From positions 71,509,201 to 71,573,200 of the forward strand of contig OZ038422.1 in the NCBI GenBank assembly GCA_964036155.1: a DNA stretch of 64,000 nt, read 5' to 3'. The translations under genes and the position numbers were made by a program. Origin of the DNA: Diploscapter coronatus (taxonomy: Eukaryota > Nematoda > Chromadorea > Rhabditida > Rhabditidae). Of the stretch, positions 11,701 through 24,114 are shown piece by piece (the stretch's first letter is position 1; every line of letters starts with the position of its first letter). A model generated the notes under the pieces. The model saw nothing but the letters and a program-made list of their open reading frames with translations. It was not told where the DNA came from and searched no databases.

Positions 11701-14112
11701 ATTAAAGGTTGAATGTCATTCTTCTTATACAGATGAACAAAACAACAGTCAATTCAAATTGCGAATTTCCTGTAAAGTAGACTTTACCAATATCTCGAAA
11801 GTTCTAGGAAATCAGAGGCTCTTATTGAAAATTTGGTTAAAGAATCATTCTTCCTAAATCGAACTTTAACTATTCTCACCTTGATACAGATCATGCCCAA
11901 TTTGTAGGTGAAAGTCGCCTCGTCGATCACTTTATCTTTGGCGCTGACTTCTGGAAATGTCTTTTTTCAAGAAAGCTGAAAAAGCCATACTTTTCATGAA
12001 CCCCTCGCAGAATTGCAGAAATTTGAGATAGTATCTGAGAAGAGTCTCCTCGTAGCTGACTAACAGCTTCGTTTCCTTCTTCTGTTTCTGCTTCTTCTCC
12101 TCCTCAGTCTGAGGACGAATCGCGTAGCCAGGAATTATGTCCACGAGGACCTGAAACGAAATTCACTATTTTGCAACTAATAAGTTGGCAGTTTTATTTT
12201 GAAAATGAGACAAAATTAAAATGTTCGAAATTTTGTTCTACCTAGAAAATGTTGGAAAGTATATTTAGTTTTCTTCATTATCAACGTCATTTTTTCTTCA
12301 AATAATTAGGCAAATTAAAAATTTCGAAAAACAGAATTTGGGAAAATTATAAATTTACCTGCAGAATACTAGCAGTTGCCAATTTCTGGATCGTCTCTCG
12401 CACGATCGGATGAGCGTTCTTGCCGACGCACAAGTGGTACAAATCTCGAAGGCGGTAAATCTGAAAATCAAACTTTTCCGAGGAAAAATGTGGATATCTA
12501 CATTTTCCTGAGGATTTTCGAGGAGCGAATGAGCGTAATCGGAGATTTTCTGTTTCGATTCTTCGATCAGCTTTTTTCTCTTCGCCAGCAGCTGTGTGGC
12601 AGACAAATGGGAATAGTCCTGAAATTTTATTGTCTAAAAATAGCAGAAAAAAAAGATTTCCATTAATAAAACATATAAAGGGACGACTAGATGGTTATAG
12701 ATAAATTTTGCTTGAAAAATGATCGTTATTTTTATTTCCCTTCTGAAGATCGTGTAAAATTTCAGAGTAATCATTTCAAAAATCTGCAAAAAAAATACCT
12801 CGAATTCTTGCTTCACCTCCTTTTCTTCCTTCTCTTCTATTTCCTCCGATTCTTCTTCTTCCATTTGTTCGTTTTCTTGTTTGACTTCTCCCTTCTTTCG
12901 AGTTGGACGAACGATTGTGCCGTCCTGAATTTTATTTAATTTAAAAAAAAAAAGTACAAAATTTACCTTCAATTTGATAGGCAGCAACTCCTCCCTGTCG
13001 TCTTCAATTACACCTACAAATCGACGTCGCTTTCGCTCGAGATCGTCCTCGCTATCGTCTGGAAATAAGTTGATTTATTCGGTGAAATTTAGAGCATTAC
13101 AATATTTTGAACAATTTTTGATTCCATTCAAATGACGAAATTCAGGTTCAGAAAAAATATGAGAAATGTGTTTTTGAAAAAAAAAAACCAACAACCTTCC
13201 CCCTCAACGAATGCCTTCTTGGTCTCGTCCCATCTCCTCTTCATCGAAGCAAAAGCACTGTGTTCCCAGTCGATGTCCGCATCCATCATGTCCAAAGGCA
13301 GCACTTCCTCTTCGTTCGCGTATTGCACCTCGCGCTCTGCTACCCAGTCATCTTCGATCTGCGAAATAAAAATAATATTCTTTACAAAATTATATGTAGG
13401 AACCGCAGATGGTTTTGGATAGTTTATAGTTTTCTAAAATGCTCTACTCCAAATAATCAACTGCGATGTAACTAAGACACTCGTGAAGAAACAAATACAA
13501 ATCCTTTTTGATCGAAAGATGTCACCAAAATCGACTAGGAAAATGAACACGACTTCGTGGTATAAAAGTTCCGCGAGCACCTGTGGACGCACATTTCCTG
13601 ATGAAATTTTCTAGTGAACAACCATTTCTATGGGTGGTTCACCGATTCTGATAGTGGTCCTCCGTGAACGCCGACTTTGAAGGGGCTTTCTTCTTATTTT
13701 GGAATTTTCAATGACCACTTTTTGAACAAAATGAAAAGTACGAGGGGAGGAATTTGCGATCTCTAATTATATGCCTTAAAGTTGTTATCCTGACAAATGA
13801 CTTGAAATGGCAAAATATTCGTTTCAACAGTCTTTCAAAGTTTCCAAAAAAAATCAAGCAATCTATTTATTCTGAGAAGTAGTCCGAATTAAAGTTTTCT
13901 AATTCCTACAAATTCAGAGAAAAACTCACATCCCTAGCCCTCTGGAGCGACTTGTGTGCCTTCTTCTTCTTGACCTCGGTGAGTTGGCCGATGATCTTCT
14001 TGTTGACCTTCCCCTTTTTCCCCATTTTGTTGAGTCTCTTCACCGCCTTCTTCGACTTGTTCGTCCGCATCATTTTGAACTTCTCCTCGCGAGAGGCTGA
14101 GGCGAAACCCAT
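8786..14112 (-). CDS. Nucleolar complex protein 3 homolog (NOC3L type)
   Basis: Ribosome biogenesis factor; in yeast and animals Noc3 pairs with Noc2 during 60S pre-ribosome maturation. About 17 exons. N-terminus is basic ([38 protein letters not shown]), typical of nucleolar proteins. Next come acidic/charged segments ([19 protein letters not shown]; a long Glu/Lys run near 12800), the [20 protein letters not shown] segment, the marker [19 protein letters not shown] (12100-12144), the [20 protein letters not shown] region, [18 protein letters not shown], and a C-terminal CBF/NOC-like region ([34 protein letters not shown]). The last exon ends at 8786 (stop TAG). A TTTTCAG just upstream of the ATG (about 14122-14128) suggests trans-splicing. 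Domain order and the IIPGY motif make the call firm. Confidence 0.9.
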
Positions 14113-14607
14113 TTTCCTTGCTGAAAATGGAATATTTCTAAAAAAAAAAAGTGAAATTTTTCAATAAAATAATTTCTTGGAAATTCAAGCCAATCATAAA
14201 AATCTTACAGAAAAATTCCTTCTCAAATTTATTGTCCATTTTAAGTTCAAAGAAAAGAAAATACGCCAACTTGATCAACAACAACGAAACAGAAAATTGC
14301 TAAAAAAAATAATTATACTCGCTTGAAAATGGATTAAATTAGAGGTTAAATTAAACAAAGATGATAGTAACTAGGCAAATTTCAGCTTTTCAAGGAAAAA
14401 TATCTTCAAAATTGTTGAAAAGCTGAGATTTTCCTATTCTTACAAGACCAAAGAGAAAAGATCATGAATTTGTGGAGATTTAGCCAGACTTATTGGCTCA
14501 CCGCAGTTACCACCCTCTTTTGAGAAATAGTATGGAGGGAGCAACGAGGAAACGAGAGATGGTTAACTACAAGGGGGCCGATTTATGTGGCTGGATGGGA
14601 TTATCAT
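14113..14607. other. Gap between NOC3 start and SmD2 stop
   Basis: About 500 bp, both neighbours on the minus strand. AT-rich, no convincing open frame. It should hold the NOC3 promoter and SmD2 3' UTR. Confidence 0.5.
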
Positions 14608-15451
14608 TTAGTCCTGCGCTGCGGCAGCGAGCGGATTCTTGAGGACGAGAATGACGGAGTCTCCGCGCAGGAACAGCTTCGAAATGAAACGGTCCTTCGC
14701 CACGGGCTTGGCCTGAAAAAATCATGTTTACTTGTTGTTATTTTTAAGGTCTAGTGATCTCTAAAGAGTGAGTAGTGTCTATTATTCTTTTTCAGAAAAT
14801 GCTAAAGAATGTTGAAAAGAAACTTGAAAGAATATTGATTTCTTTTAGAAAATCAATAATCGTCCACCTTCTTCTTTCCTTTTCCAGTTTTGGGCAGCTC
14901 CGTCCACATCTCTTTCACATTTTCCAGCACCATGTTGCAGTGCCTGAACATAAACAATTATCCTTTTAGAAAATGTAAAACATGGGATGTTTGCAGTTAA
15001 CAGCATTAACCGGGGTTTTAAAGAAAACAAAAAGTTCGCATTTCTCGAAAAGACTATCTCATTTCATGCAACTATAACAGGATAAAGAATCTTGAAAATT
15101 CTCAAGAACCTGTCGAAAGCCTTGACGCGGCCGAGGAGTTTCTTGTTGTTGCGGCAATTGATCAGCACCTGAATTTTTTGATTTTTAGAATAAAGAAAAA
15201 TCTAGGAATTTTGAAAATCGACATTTGTCCCACCTGGGCGTTGTTCTTGACGGAATTGGTGAGGATGGACAGAGGGCCGACGTTGAATTCTTCCTGCTCC
15301 TTTTGAGCCAGCTCCTCAGGTGTCATTTCAGAACGCGGTTTCTGCAGGCTGAAAATTAAAAAAAAATTCCTTTAAAGTCGATCTTTCAAATTTTTTAATT
15401 TTTTTCGAATATTTTTCTGAAAATTTCTTAGACTTCCACTCACCCAGCCAT
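14608..15451 (-). CDS. snr-4: Small nuclear ribonucleoprotein Sm D2
   Basis: Core spliceosomal Sm protein that sits in the heptameric ring on U1, U2, U4 and U5 snRNAs. Five exons give about 119 residues, the usual SmD2 length. Order: MAG / [20 protein letters not shown] / [20 protein letters not shown] (Sm1 start), [20 protein letters not shown] (Sm1), [20 protein letters not shown], then [20 protein letters not shown] (Sm2) and NPLAAAAQD at the C-terminus. All splice phases agree. Symbol given by orthology to C. elegans snr-4 as I recall it. Nearly invariant protein, so the call is very firm. Confidence 0.96.
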
Positions 15452-15847
15452 TGTCCGGTATGGTTCGAATTGCTTGAAGCACTCTGAAATAGTGAAATTA
15501 GAATAAAAGCGATGAAAAATTTGTAAAAATGAAAAGAAAATCGCAGCCGCTTTCAAAACGAAAATAAAAATCGTTTTTCATTCGCAACCGAGCGCCTTGA
15601 CAATTAGACAGAGTGATCGCTGTAAACGACGGCCATTTTCAAACCCTCTCGAAGCATTACTCGATTTTTTTTTCGGTAATTTCGTATTTCTTATTTTTTA
15701 TCCTTGAAAATCAAAATAGTACGTGAAAAAAATCTATTCAAAATCATCTCCTGCACATCCTCTATTTGCATAATTTTTTAAATTCGTTTGTTTTACAATT
15801 TCGTTTTCATCCCTAATTTATGATTGCAGGTATTTTCCTACAGCAGA
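15452..15847. promoter_or_regulatory. Divergent promoter region between SmD2 and coiled-coil gene
   Basis: About 395 bp between two start codons on opposite strands. AT-rich with T-runs near 15665-15710; no TATA box I would defend. Likely promoter for both genes. Confidence 0.5.
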
Positions 15848-17327
15848 ATGGTAAAGAAGAGAGCGGCTGCACCCAAAACGGAGAAGAAACCGAAGGCCAA
15901 ACAGAGCAAGCCGAAGGGAAAACAGGCAGTGAATGTGAATGAGAGGAAGGAATGGGAAGAGGAGCAGCAGGACGAGCAGATGGAGAGACTCATCGCAGAC
16001 CAGCCCATTCACGTCCTCACTGAGATCATCGGCAACAAGATCACCAGTCAGGTAAAGGCGAAATTCCATGAAAATGCAGTTTTAGAGAAACTTTGAAATC
16101 TCACTAGTATTATGTCTGTCCAACTACTCGATAAAAACGAAAAGTTCCGAACGTTTAAATGAATGACCCTTTCGCAATGCACACATGCACGCTATTTGAC
16201 AAGATTTCCAATGGAGAAGATAGGAAATTGTCGTAAACTTATGCGTATGTATGCATCAACGAAATGCTCATTCATTCAAATATCCAAAATTCGTTATTTG
16301 TTCACTTTCATCAAGTAGTCAGACGCCCACAATATCCGTTCACTATCTATAGAAAATAACACGATGAAAAATATTGGGAACTACAAGGGACTGAAATTTG
16401 TATATTTTCGAAATTTTTTTTTTTCAATTTTCTCTCATATTTTTAAAACTTGCAATTGAAAATTGAAATTTAAAAAAATCGAAGCTAAAAACTGTTTATT
16501 TTTCAGCCTTCGCAGATGAGCATGCTGAACGAGAAGGCGCTGCTTGGCATCAAGAATCCTGGGTTCGATTTTTTTTCTTCCCAAAAATAGCTTACTTTTT
16601 CAGGTCTGAATCGATGCTGGAGAATTTCAAGAAGATGGTGAAGGATATGGAAAAGGCCGACAAGGAAAAGGATAAGAAGAAGAATAAGGTTGGGGAAAGT
16701 AAATTTCTTTCGTTTAAAATGGACTTTTCTATTGCTAATCTATTTTTGCAGGAAAATTTTCAAATTCAACGACACTTTTCAAATTTTATTTTTCAGTTAG
16801 TCCTCCAGCGCCCACCGCCCGTTCCCTCTTTCCATCTCGACGTCCAGCTGCTCAATCTCAGAATGGTAAGAAATTGAGGAAACATCTGAACATTCTTCAA
16901 TCTTTTAAATTGCTTGACATTGTATAAATTCAAGAAAAAGCGTTTAAAAAATCAAATAAACCTCAAATTTTCCAGGAAGCCAAGGTTTTGAAAGAGGTTC
17001 TGGCTCTGCTGCGCAATCGCGAGGTCGAATTGCTGCAGGATCGCGAGGTACTCAATAAGCTGACCATGCAACGCGATTTGGTGAGTTTTTTTTTTCAATT
17101 TCTATGAAATGACAGATTTAAGATTTTCTAAACTTTGAAGTGTTCAAAGAATTTTAAAAAAATAAAAATCTCATTATAATGGATATACATTTCCTTATGA
17201 CTCTCGTGACTTTGTATTTCTTAAATAGACGAAACCAATACTTCTTCAAAACTTTTATTTCGAAGAAAAGGATCAAATTTCTCTCAAATTCCAGCTGCTT
17301 GGTAACCTCTCCGCTTCGGCCGAGTGA
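15848..17327 (+). CDS. Small basic coiled-coil protein of unknown function
   Basis: Exons: 15848-16051, 16507-about 16563, about 16604-16687, about 16799-16865, 16977-17080 and 17295-17327; phases join. The N-terminus is a Lys/Ala/Pro-rich stretch (MVKKRAAAPKTEKKPKAKQ), followed by an acidic run (EWEEEQQDEQMERLI), MSMLNEKALLGIKNP, a Lys-rich helix (KKMVKDMEKADKEKDKKKNK), and a C-terminal coiled coil (EVLALLRNREVELLQDREVL) ending LLGNLSASAE. About 180 residues. I do not recognise the family. An alternative exon-4 donor would shift the frame and destroy the coiled coil, so I chose the version that keeps it. Likely nuclear or cytosolic from the basic N-terminus, which is inference only. Confidence 0.65.
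16155..16284. repeat. Intronic foldback element
   Basis: Left arm 16155-16214 and right arm 16219-16284 are imperfect inverse copies: both contain AAATGAATGA...TTTCG..ATGCA.ACAT when read inward. It lies in the first intron of the coiled-coil gene. No coding capacity. Confidence 0.7.
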
Positions 17328-17833
17328 ACGATTGTGTGAAAGATATCGTAAGACAGTACTTTGCCTGTCAAATCAAAGTCAATCCAACTACAGGCTACAG
17401 ATTTTATTTCGAATGGTGTAATTTTCTCTCAAATCCTACGGGCTCCATATTTCATTTTCATTCCAACTTTTGCATTGAAAAATTACCGGTTCAACTTGAT
17501 CATTTGTGTCATTATCAAATTATTCGGATTGATTTTTCTTTCTCTCGTTACTAGTCAATTTTTGTCCTCTGTCATTGTCATTATTAGCAAACTTTAGGTG
17601 TTTTCCCATACTATTCCTTTAAATTACGGTTTTTTTTCGGGTTGTTACTCGCACTTGTCGATTTTTGCTGTTGCTGTTGAGAATTTATTGTTGCGTTTCA
17701 AGTTGAATGAATGTTGTCTTTGGATTTATGAAGTTTCAAGAATCATGAAAGTTTGAAATCTTTAAATATCACAAATATTTTCGCTTATTTGAATGAAGTA
17801 CGATATTTTCATTTTTGAAATATGAAATTTCAG
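17328..17833. other. Gap between coiled-coil gene and sulfurtransferase gene
   Basis: Same-strand spacing of about 500 bp. T-rich. Three short overlapping frames (17324-17600) show no family features. ATTTCAG at 17827-17833 sits directly against the next ATG and looks like a spliced-leader acceptor. A two-gene operon is possible but not shown. Confidence 0.45.
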
Positions 17834-19725
17834 ATGTCGCTAAACAAAATCGTAGAAGTAGCGACCGTAGCCAACTTGGTAAAGAAAGGCCTCGTGAATC
17901 GAGAGGGAATCCGCATTCTGCACTGCTCGTTCGCAGTTACTCCGAAACCAGACTGGAAACAGTTCGAAAAGGAGAAATATGGGAAATTCGAACAACTCAT
18001 TCGGGAACCTTCACCGTAAGATATCTTATCATTTTCAACCAAAAAAGCTATAAACCTGAGAAATTGTATTTTGTAAGGGAAATATTGAATTTTTCACACA
18101 TTCTTTCAACACTAAAATTTTGCAAGGTGAAAGTTGTCGAAACGGAAGATAAATTATTTACGAATAACTTGTCAGCTCCCGCAATTTGTATCTGACCGGC
18201 CATATTCCGCAAGCGCTTCACGTCGATTTGGATGTAGCGATGTACCCTTCTCAGTACCAACGATATACCTACTACCCTCCACACATTTTTGAGCAGTATG
18301 TTCAGGTAAAAAGTTGAAACTTGCAAAACTTCAATTTTATGCATATTTTTGAAGAAAATAGATCGGAAAACGATTTACATTAAACAATGGCAAAGTTTTC
18401 TGCTTAATTATTTCAAATTCTCAACATCAAATTTTCTAGTTTCTTTCAAAAGTCATTTTTCCCAAAATTTCAGCTTCTTGGAATCAACAAGGATGATCAC
18501 TTGATCTTCTGCGGTCGAGATCGCTTGTCGGGAATGCTGTTCTCTTCCAAAATGGCTTGGCTGTTCAAGGTTCCCTCCTTTCCCCAAAATAGTGACATTT
18601 TTATTTCCAGTCCTACGGCCACGAGAAGCTGTCCCTATTGAATGGAGGGTTGGCAGCGTGGGAGGCTGAAGGATACAAACTCGAAACTGAATCTGTTGAA
18701 ATCGAGGTGAGGATTTTTAGCTTTTTTACTCTAAATTTTCTGTAAATTAGAAGATCGACAATTTGTAATATTCTACATGTTTCGAAATGAAAATCTTGTT
18801 AAAAATTTTCAGGCTTTTCAGAAAGCATTTTTGTACTTATCTTTTCTTACAGCAACGCGGAAACTGGACTGCGAAGGACTGCCTCGAGAAGTACAATATT
18901 CGCTTTGAAGAATTGGATCAGATGGATGGCGACAAGAAAGTCATCGAGCAGACTGATAAGGTGAGAAATTGAAAAGTTTTTGCAAATTTTGTCGAATCTT
19001 TTGGAGAAAAACATTGAAAAAATGCAGAATCGTAATTTGAGAATGTCTATGATGAAAAGATTTAAAAAAAAAAAAGGATTAATTTTTTCCAGATCAACTT
19101 CCTCGATACTCGACATCCAGATCAGTTCGAAGGAAAGCAGGAAACTGGATTAGATCAATGCAGTTAGCCATTTTTTCTTAGAAGAATAGAAAGATTTAAC
19201 GTTTGTAGGAGTAAACGGAACGCATATTCCTGGATTCAAAAATACACCCGTGGCAGAAATTTTCGCTAAGGACGGAAAATTGAGAAGCAAGGAAGAATTG
19301 CGAGAATGTAAGATTTTTTCAAATTTCTTCTGAAGTCTACTTTTATAGAAATACAAAATTTGAGTTTAATACTGATTTGCTTATTTGAATGAGAATAAGA
19401 AATTCGAGTTATGAGATTTGAATTTCCGAATGAAAAGACCTCATATTTTTCTTTCAAAAATTATATTTTCAGGGCTGATTTCCCATGGTTATGAGCCTTC
19501 CAAACCCACAGTTACCAGCTGTATGATGGGAATTCAAGCATCCCTGCTCGCCTATGTCATCGACGATGCCTTCCCTGATGCAAAGCCGAGGATGTACAAT
19601 GTAAGAAAATGTTGTAAATAAGTTGCGATAGAAGGTTATTTTAGGGCTCTCTGAAAGAAATGGAATTGCGCGATCCGAAGCGAATTTCTGGAGGATTGAG
19701 AGATATTCCGCCTAGAGCTGCTTAG
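17834..19725 (+). CDS. 3-mercaptopyruvate / thiosulfate sulfurtransferase-like protein (two rhodanese domains)
   Basis: Nine or so exons. First rhodanese domain: IVEVATVANLVKKGLVNREG, HIPQALHVDLDVAMYPSQ, GINKDDHLIFCGRDRLSG, then SLLNGGLAAWEAEGY. Second domain: INFLDTRHPDQFEG, HIPGFKNTPVAEIF, KLRSKEELRE, and the active-site segment KPTVTSCMMGIQASLLAYVI, where Cys starts the six-residue catalytic loop (C-M-M-G-I-Q). The loop is uncharged, which fits mercaptopyruvate sulfurtransferases rather than C-R-K-G rhodaneses; substrate is therefore inferred. C-terminus RDPKRISGGLRDIPPRAA. By family, it moves sulfur from 3-mercaptopyruvate and takes part in cysteine catabolism and H2S production. AATAAA at 19901-19906. 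Confidence 0.88.
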
Positions 19726-19874
19726 GCAAAGTAAGAAAATATAAAATTAGTCAAATTTAAAGAAGAGATTTTCAGAAATTAAAGATGCTATGGAAGCTCG
19801 AGTTATTTGAAGATCAGTACAAATTTGAATTAGTCATTTAGTCAAAGTAGAGGAAAAATGTTATTTGTTAAACT

Positions 19875-19906
19875 TTTATTTATCTAAAATTGTTACAAGA
19901 AATAAA
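19875..19906. terminator. Facing poly(A) signals of the sulfurtransferase and PEX6 genes
   Basis: AATAAA on + at 19901-19906 for the sulfurtransferase and TTTATT (AATAAA on -) at 19875-19880 for PEX6. The two genes converge with stops 190 bp apart, so the 3' UTRs probably overlap. Confidence 0.6.
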
Positions 19907-19916
19907 TATCCTAAAA

Positions 19917-22900
19917 TTATGCACGATTCTTCAAAGTTTGCAAAGCCAATTGCAAGTGCTTTTGTGTGATTTGCACCTTCGATTTGTCTTCGATCGAGCG
20001 AGATTTCGACTCGATTTTTCGCACCTAGATATTTATTATTAATTTTTTTTGTTGAAAATCTATAATGGCATTTTGATGCTTGAAGGGAAAATTTTCATGT
20101 ATCTTCCCTTTCTGCTTTTTTTCTCAAACTAACCTCTTCTCTCAAAGCGTGCATAGCTGCCATCGAGACTAGAGAATACAACTGAGCGCCCGACATTACA
20201 TCGTCGCATTCAGAAGCCTAAAATTACTATTCTATTGCAAAATATCGAGAAATGAAGATTACTATCGAAAGCAGATCGACATCATCAGCCAAAGATAATG
20301 AACGACAAACTGCTTTGAGAATTTCAGCCTTCGCAGCGATCCCCTTTCCGGGTGCCACATTGATCAGTTTGTCGAATCTAAAGAAAAAATTTATGACATT
20401 TTGCAAGTCAAAAATATAAAAAAAAAAAAAAAAAAAAAGAACAAAAATATCAGACATTAAAAATTACCTTCCCGGCGTCATAAGTGAAGGATCTAACAAA
20501 TCAGCTCGATTCGTAGCGCCCATAACAAATACTGCACAAGATGGAGAAGAATGAAGATCATCCAATTCGGCCAATAGCTGAGAAACGATTCTAAGAAAAA
20601 GCGAGTATTTACTTCCTTCTACGAAATTTTTACCTATCCGTAACTCCTCCTGAATCACCATGCTTTCCTCGACTTGACGCTAAGGAATCTAACTCGTCGA
20701 AGAATACCACACATGGAGCAGCTTGTTTGGCTCGTTCGAAGACTAAAGAAAAATTCATGGTTTTATTTTGCCAAACTGCAAGTTACCCCTTCTAACATTC
20801 TCCTCACTCTGACCGATGTATTTGTTCAGCAATTCTGGTCCCTTCACTGATAGAAACGCGATTTTGTACTCTGTTGCGACGGCTAAACTTTTCTTTGACG
20901 ATTTCCTTAGGAGACGGGTTTTTACCTTTGGCGATTAGAGTTTTCCCGCAACCAGGTGGACCATAAAGAATTACTCCGGATCTCTTCAGCTTCCTGGCTT
21001 TGCCTTTGAGACTTGCAGCAATGCTCTCCTTCACGATCTGTTTGGTCTCTTCCATGCCACCGACGTCGTCCCACGATACAGAAGGAATCTGAATCGGAAT
21101 GATGAAAATGCCTTCGACTATCAGAAGTAGTAACCTTCGGAGCTCCAATGGCATCAGCGAAACTGGCGTTCCTCTTGTCAATTGCCCATTCGAAGACTTC
21201 TTTTGTCAGCTGGCTAGGAGCATTTGGAAGTTTGAGTTGTTTGGCTCGATAAGTTGCGTCTATGATAACATCACGAAGCTCGGAAATGTTGAAGCCCTAG
21301 ATCATTTTATTGTGAATGAAGCACTTGTCATCTTGGAATTTACCGATGTGTGACTAGATGCAAAAGTAGCGACTTCAGGTGACATCTTCGATGATAGAAG
21401 AAACTCCTTGCGATCTTCAGGAGTCAGAATTGGAATGGTGTGAGCGTAGAGAACTAGAGATGTAAGAGCAGAAGACAAAGATGAGAGCTGAATGAACTAG
21501 TTTTAATGACTACCTTCAAGGTTATCTTACTTGATCGGAATTACACGAAAATACGAGCATGACGTTGATATTCTTCGCCAGGATTGTTTTGAGCAGATTT
21601 ATGATGCGATTGTCTAAAATACAGGATGTTCCATGATAATTTTACAAATTGGTTCTTAAATAGCTTCTCCCCTAATAATACTTTTTGAAAATAGTCATCG
21701 AGAATTAATCCACCTCGGTGGGGGATTTTTGAATATATGGCTTACCGCTTTACATTTACGGATAAGCTTCGGCATACCGGTAGTAAAGTAAAATTTGTTA
21801 AGTTTTGCCTTAACATTTCGCTCGTATAAATCATTGTACATTTATGCAAATTAAAAACGGTTTTGAGACTCGGAATCAGCATAACATTCTACATATCTTA
21901 TATGCCTAATTTGATTTTAAAAATCCTAAAATACAAATTTTGATTTTCTGCGGCTAAGTCTGTGAATTTATTATGATATAGTTGGCAAGACTTTACCAAT
22001 TGCGCTCTGCATATTGTTGTATCCGAGAACATCGATATGCGTCAAGTGAAGAATGCAAGGTTGCGATGATTCAGCTAAATTCGTGTTATTTTCCAAATGC
22101 TTACAATTAGATGCAGGAATGACCTCGTTCAAGCGCATTCCTGAATTCGTCGTAGATCGTAACCTCTCTCCACGAATCGTAGCAGCTGATTTCGAGCAGA
22201 TTGAGATGAACTGCTGATGCTAGTCGTGATACAGTCAAGCGTTTGCCAGAACCAGACGGACCAGTCAATAGAAGGCAAAGTGGAGAAGAGGATATCTGAA
22301 AGCATAAGTGATGAAATTGCGCTAATTATTGGAATGGATCAAAAGTTCTTTGGTCATTTTGGGAGGTTGCGAACCGATTCAATATTCTCAGACACTGATA
22401 TAATTATATAAAGCTGCATCCATTAACAACATCCTATCTATTTTATTGAAAATCTTACCGAAGAATAAGCCTGATAGCTGGCAGCCATGCGATCGACCAG
22501 ATTCTTTAAAGATGTTGGCAGCTGGAAGTGTGATATAGATCCTCCAAATGGTAAGAATGCTGAAAGTGATGAAGTCTGATAGACAGAAGATGAAGAGTCA
22601 ACAACAGAGGGGGATGGAGTGCAATCGATCTAAATCTTGATCATCGTGATGAAATGGTGAGGGGTTTTAACCCTGAAGAAGACATGCCGCTTTTTGTGCG
22701 TGAATACGTCTTCGACTTCTACAGAGATGACATCATGGTTGTAGAAGATTCTGAAAATCATTCAGTTTTCTAGCATACAGAAGACGACATACAGTGGCGG
22801 ACAGAGGTTTGGAAACGCAATATTTTAGAAACTTCTGATATGCTCATTTGTCATGAGCAAACTGGGATAAACCGGCACACATTTTGAGTAAAGTTAAGTG

Positions 22901-24114
22901 CATAGTCCTTCTAAATTTTGAATAGATCTGATCACATTGATAAGAGTAAACTGCCACATTGTCGATAAATCGACCTAAATATTGTAGTTTGTACCCGGCT
23001 TCTGCCTTCAAGAAAGTAGCCGGCTTTTGCGTTTGAGAAAAGGCGAGACAGACCATTTACCCTTTCTCCTTTCATTCGTCTGTCTGGTCTTTTCTGCCAC
23101 GAGTTAGAGGGAGATGGGGAGACCGATCCCCTGAGACCCTTTCGCTAATTTCCCATTTTGCTTTATTCAATTGTTTTTATTATTGTACTTTCGCTTTTAT
23201 TAATAAAGGTTTAATTACCCAAGTTTGAGGTACTATCATCTTCTACTGCTAACCGAGTGTCCTAACCCCTAAACACCCCGTAACCGCACGGACGTAACGG
23301 ACTGATCACCTGCTTGCGTTTATTTACACACATAAAATGATCGGGCGTTTCCAAACTTTTGCTCGCCACTGTAATTCATCGGTTACGTCGGAATTTTGAA
23401 TGCAGCTATCAGTTTTAGAAGATCGTCATCATGTCCGTCCGAGTTCGAATGAGACGATGATCGAATTCTAGCGACTCGAATGGAATCCCCTATTGACAGT
23501 TCCTTAGACATTTCGGGCAAAAGGCGATATGAAGTAATCGACTGCAAGGAGCACTTTCCAGCAAAATTCATAAAATTCGCCTAAACCTTAATTTCCAATT
23601 CCTTGACCGGTTTTCTTCCGATAGAATTGTAATAATCCATTTTTCCAATTCTAACTTCCGTTTCCTTCAAAGAGTATTCCAGCCCGACTGCCATGAAACG
23701 ACGAATTGTCCTTTGTTGTCCTAAAAGTTAGCATAATTATTCGTTGGTAAATTTTCCAGGGACCATTTTGTTGAGTGACTGTGAAAGCGATCTGCACAAT
23801 TTGCTTCTTAACGATTCCTTTTGCGAAGCAAACGAGAGGATTCAAGTAGACGATGCTGAAATTTTCAGGAATATTCTTTCATTTTTCTTCAAACCTACCC
23901 AATGCTGTCAGAATATCCTGGAGTGAGGTAGAGTTTTCGTTTTCGATAGACCAGTTTGCGTAGTTTGACGAGATCAGCTGATGACAATAGTAACCGGAAA
24001 ATATAGGCGAGAAGTGAATGACGGGGCATCTGAACACATTATTTTTGTTTTATTAGTTTTTTTTTTTTTTAAATAGTGAATTTTGCACTACGGTTTTCCT
24101 AAATGACATAACAT
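19917..24114 (-). CDS. prx-6: Peroxisomal biogenesis factor 6 (AAA ATPase PEX6)
   Basis: Peroxin 6 forms a heterohexamer with Pex1 that extracts PEX5 from the peroxisomal membrane. C-terminal AAA domain (D2) is complete: [19 protein letters not shown], Walker [35 protein letters not shown], Walker [48 protein letters not shown]. An N-terminal AAA domain (D1) has Walker [18 protein letters not shown] near 22260 and weaker features, as usual in PEX6. The N-terminal region reads through several exons with little conservation; my best start is ATG at 24114 (MLCHLGKP...), which follows a TTTTCAG and joins the next exon in phase. SVKGPEL and [10 protein letters not shown] distinguish it from PEX1. 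One intron carries a MITE (22792-23371). Confidence 0.9.
22792..23371. mobile_element. Tc1/mariner-type non-autonomous element (MITE), 580 bp
   Basis: Bounded by TA at 22790-22791 and 23372-23373. Terminal inverted repeats start CAGTGGCG and extend at least 27 bp to GTTTGGAAACGC on both ends, with 4 mismatches. The TA duplication and CAGTG ends are the Tc1/mariner signature. No transposase frame inside; the longest frame (22844-23056) has no DDE features. Internal short inverted stretches occur (near 23040 and 23085). It is inserted in a PEX6 intron and does not touch an exon. Confidence 0.88.

Noticed and set aside
12470..12535. Short hairpin in a NOC3 intron (GAGGAAAAATGT / ACATTTTCCTGAGG)
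   Set aside because: Small and ordinary for AT-rich introns.
13128..13475. Plus-strand frames opposite NOC3 exons
   Set aside because: Shadows of the minus-strand coding exon.
22844..23056. Transposase fragment inside the MITE
   Set aside because: No DDE or helix-turn-helix pattern and only 70 codons.
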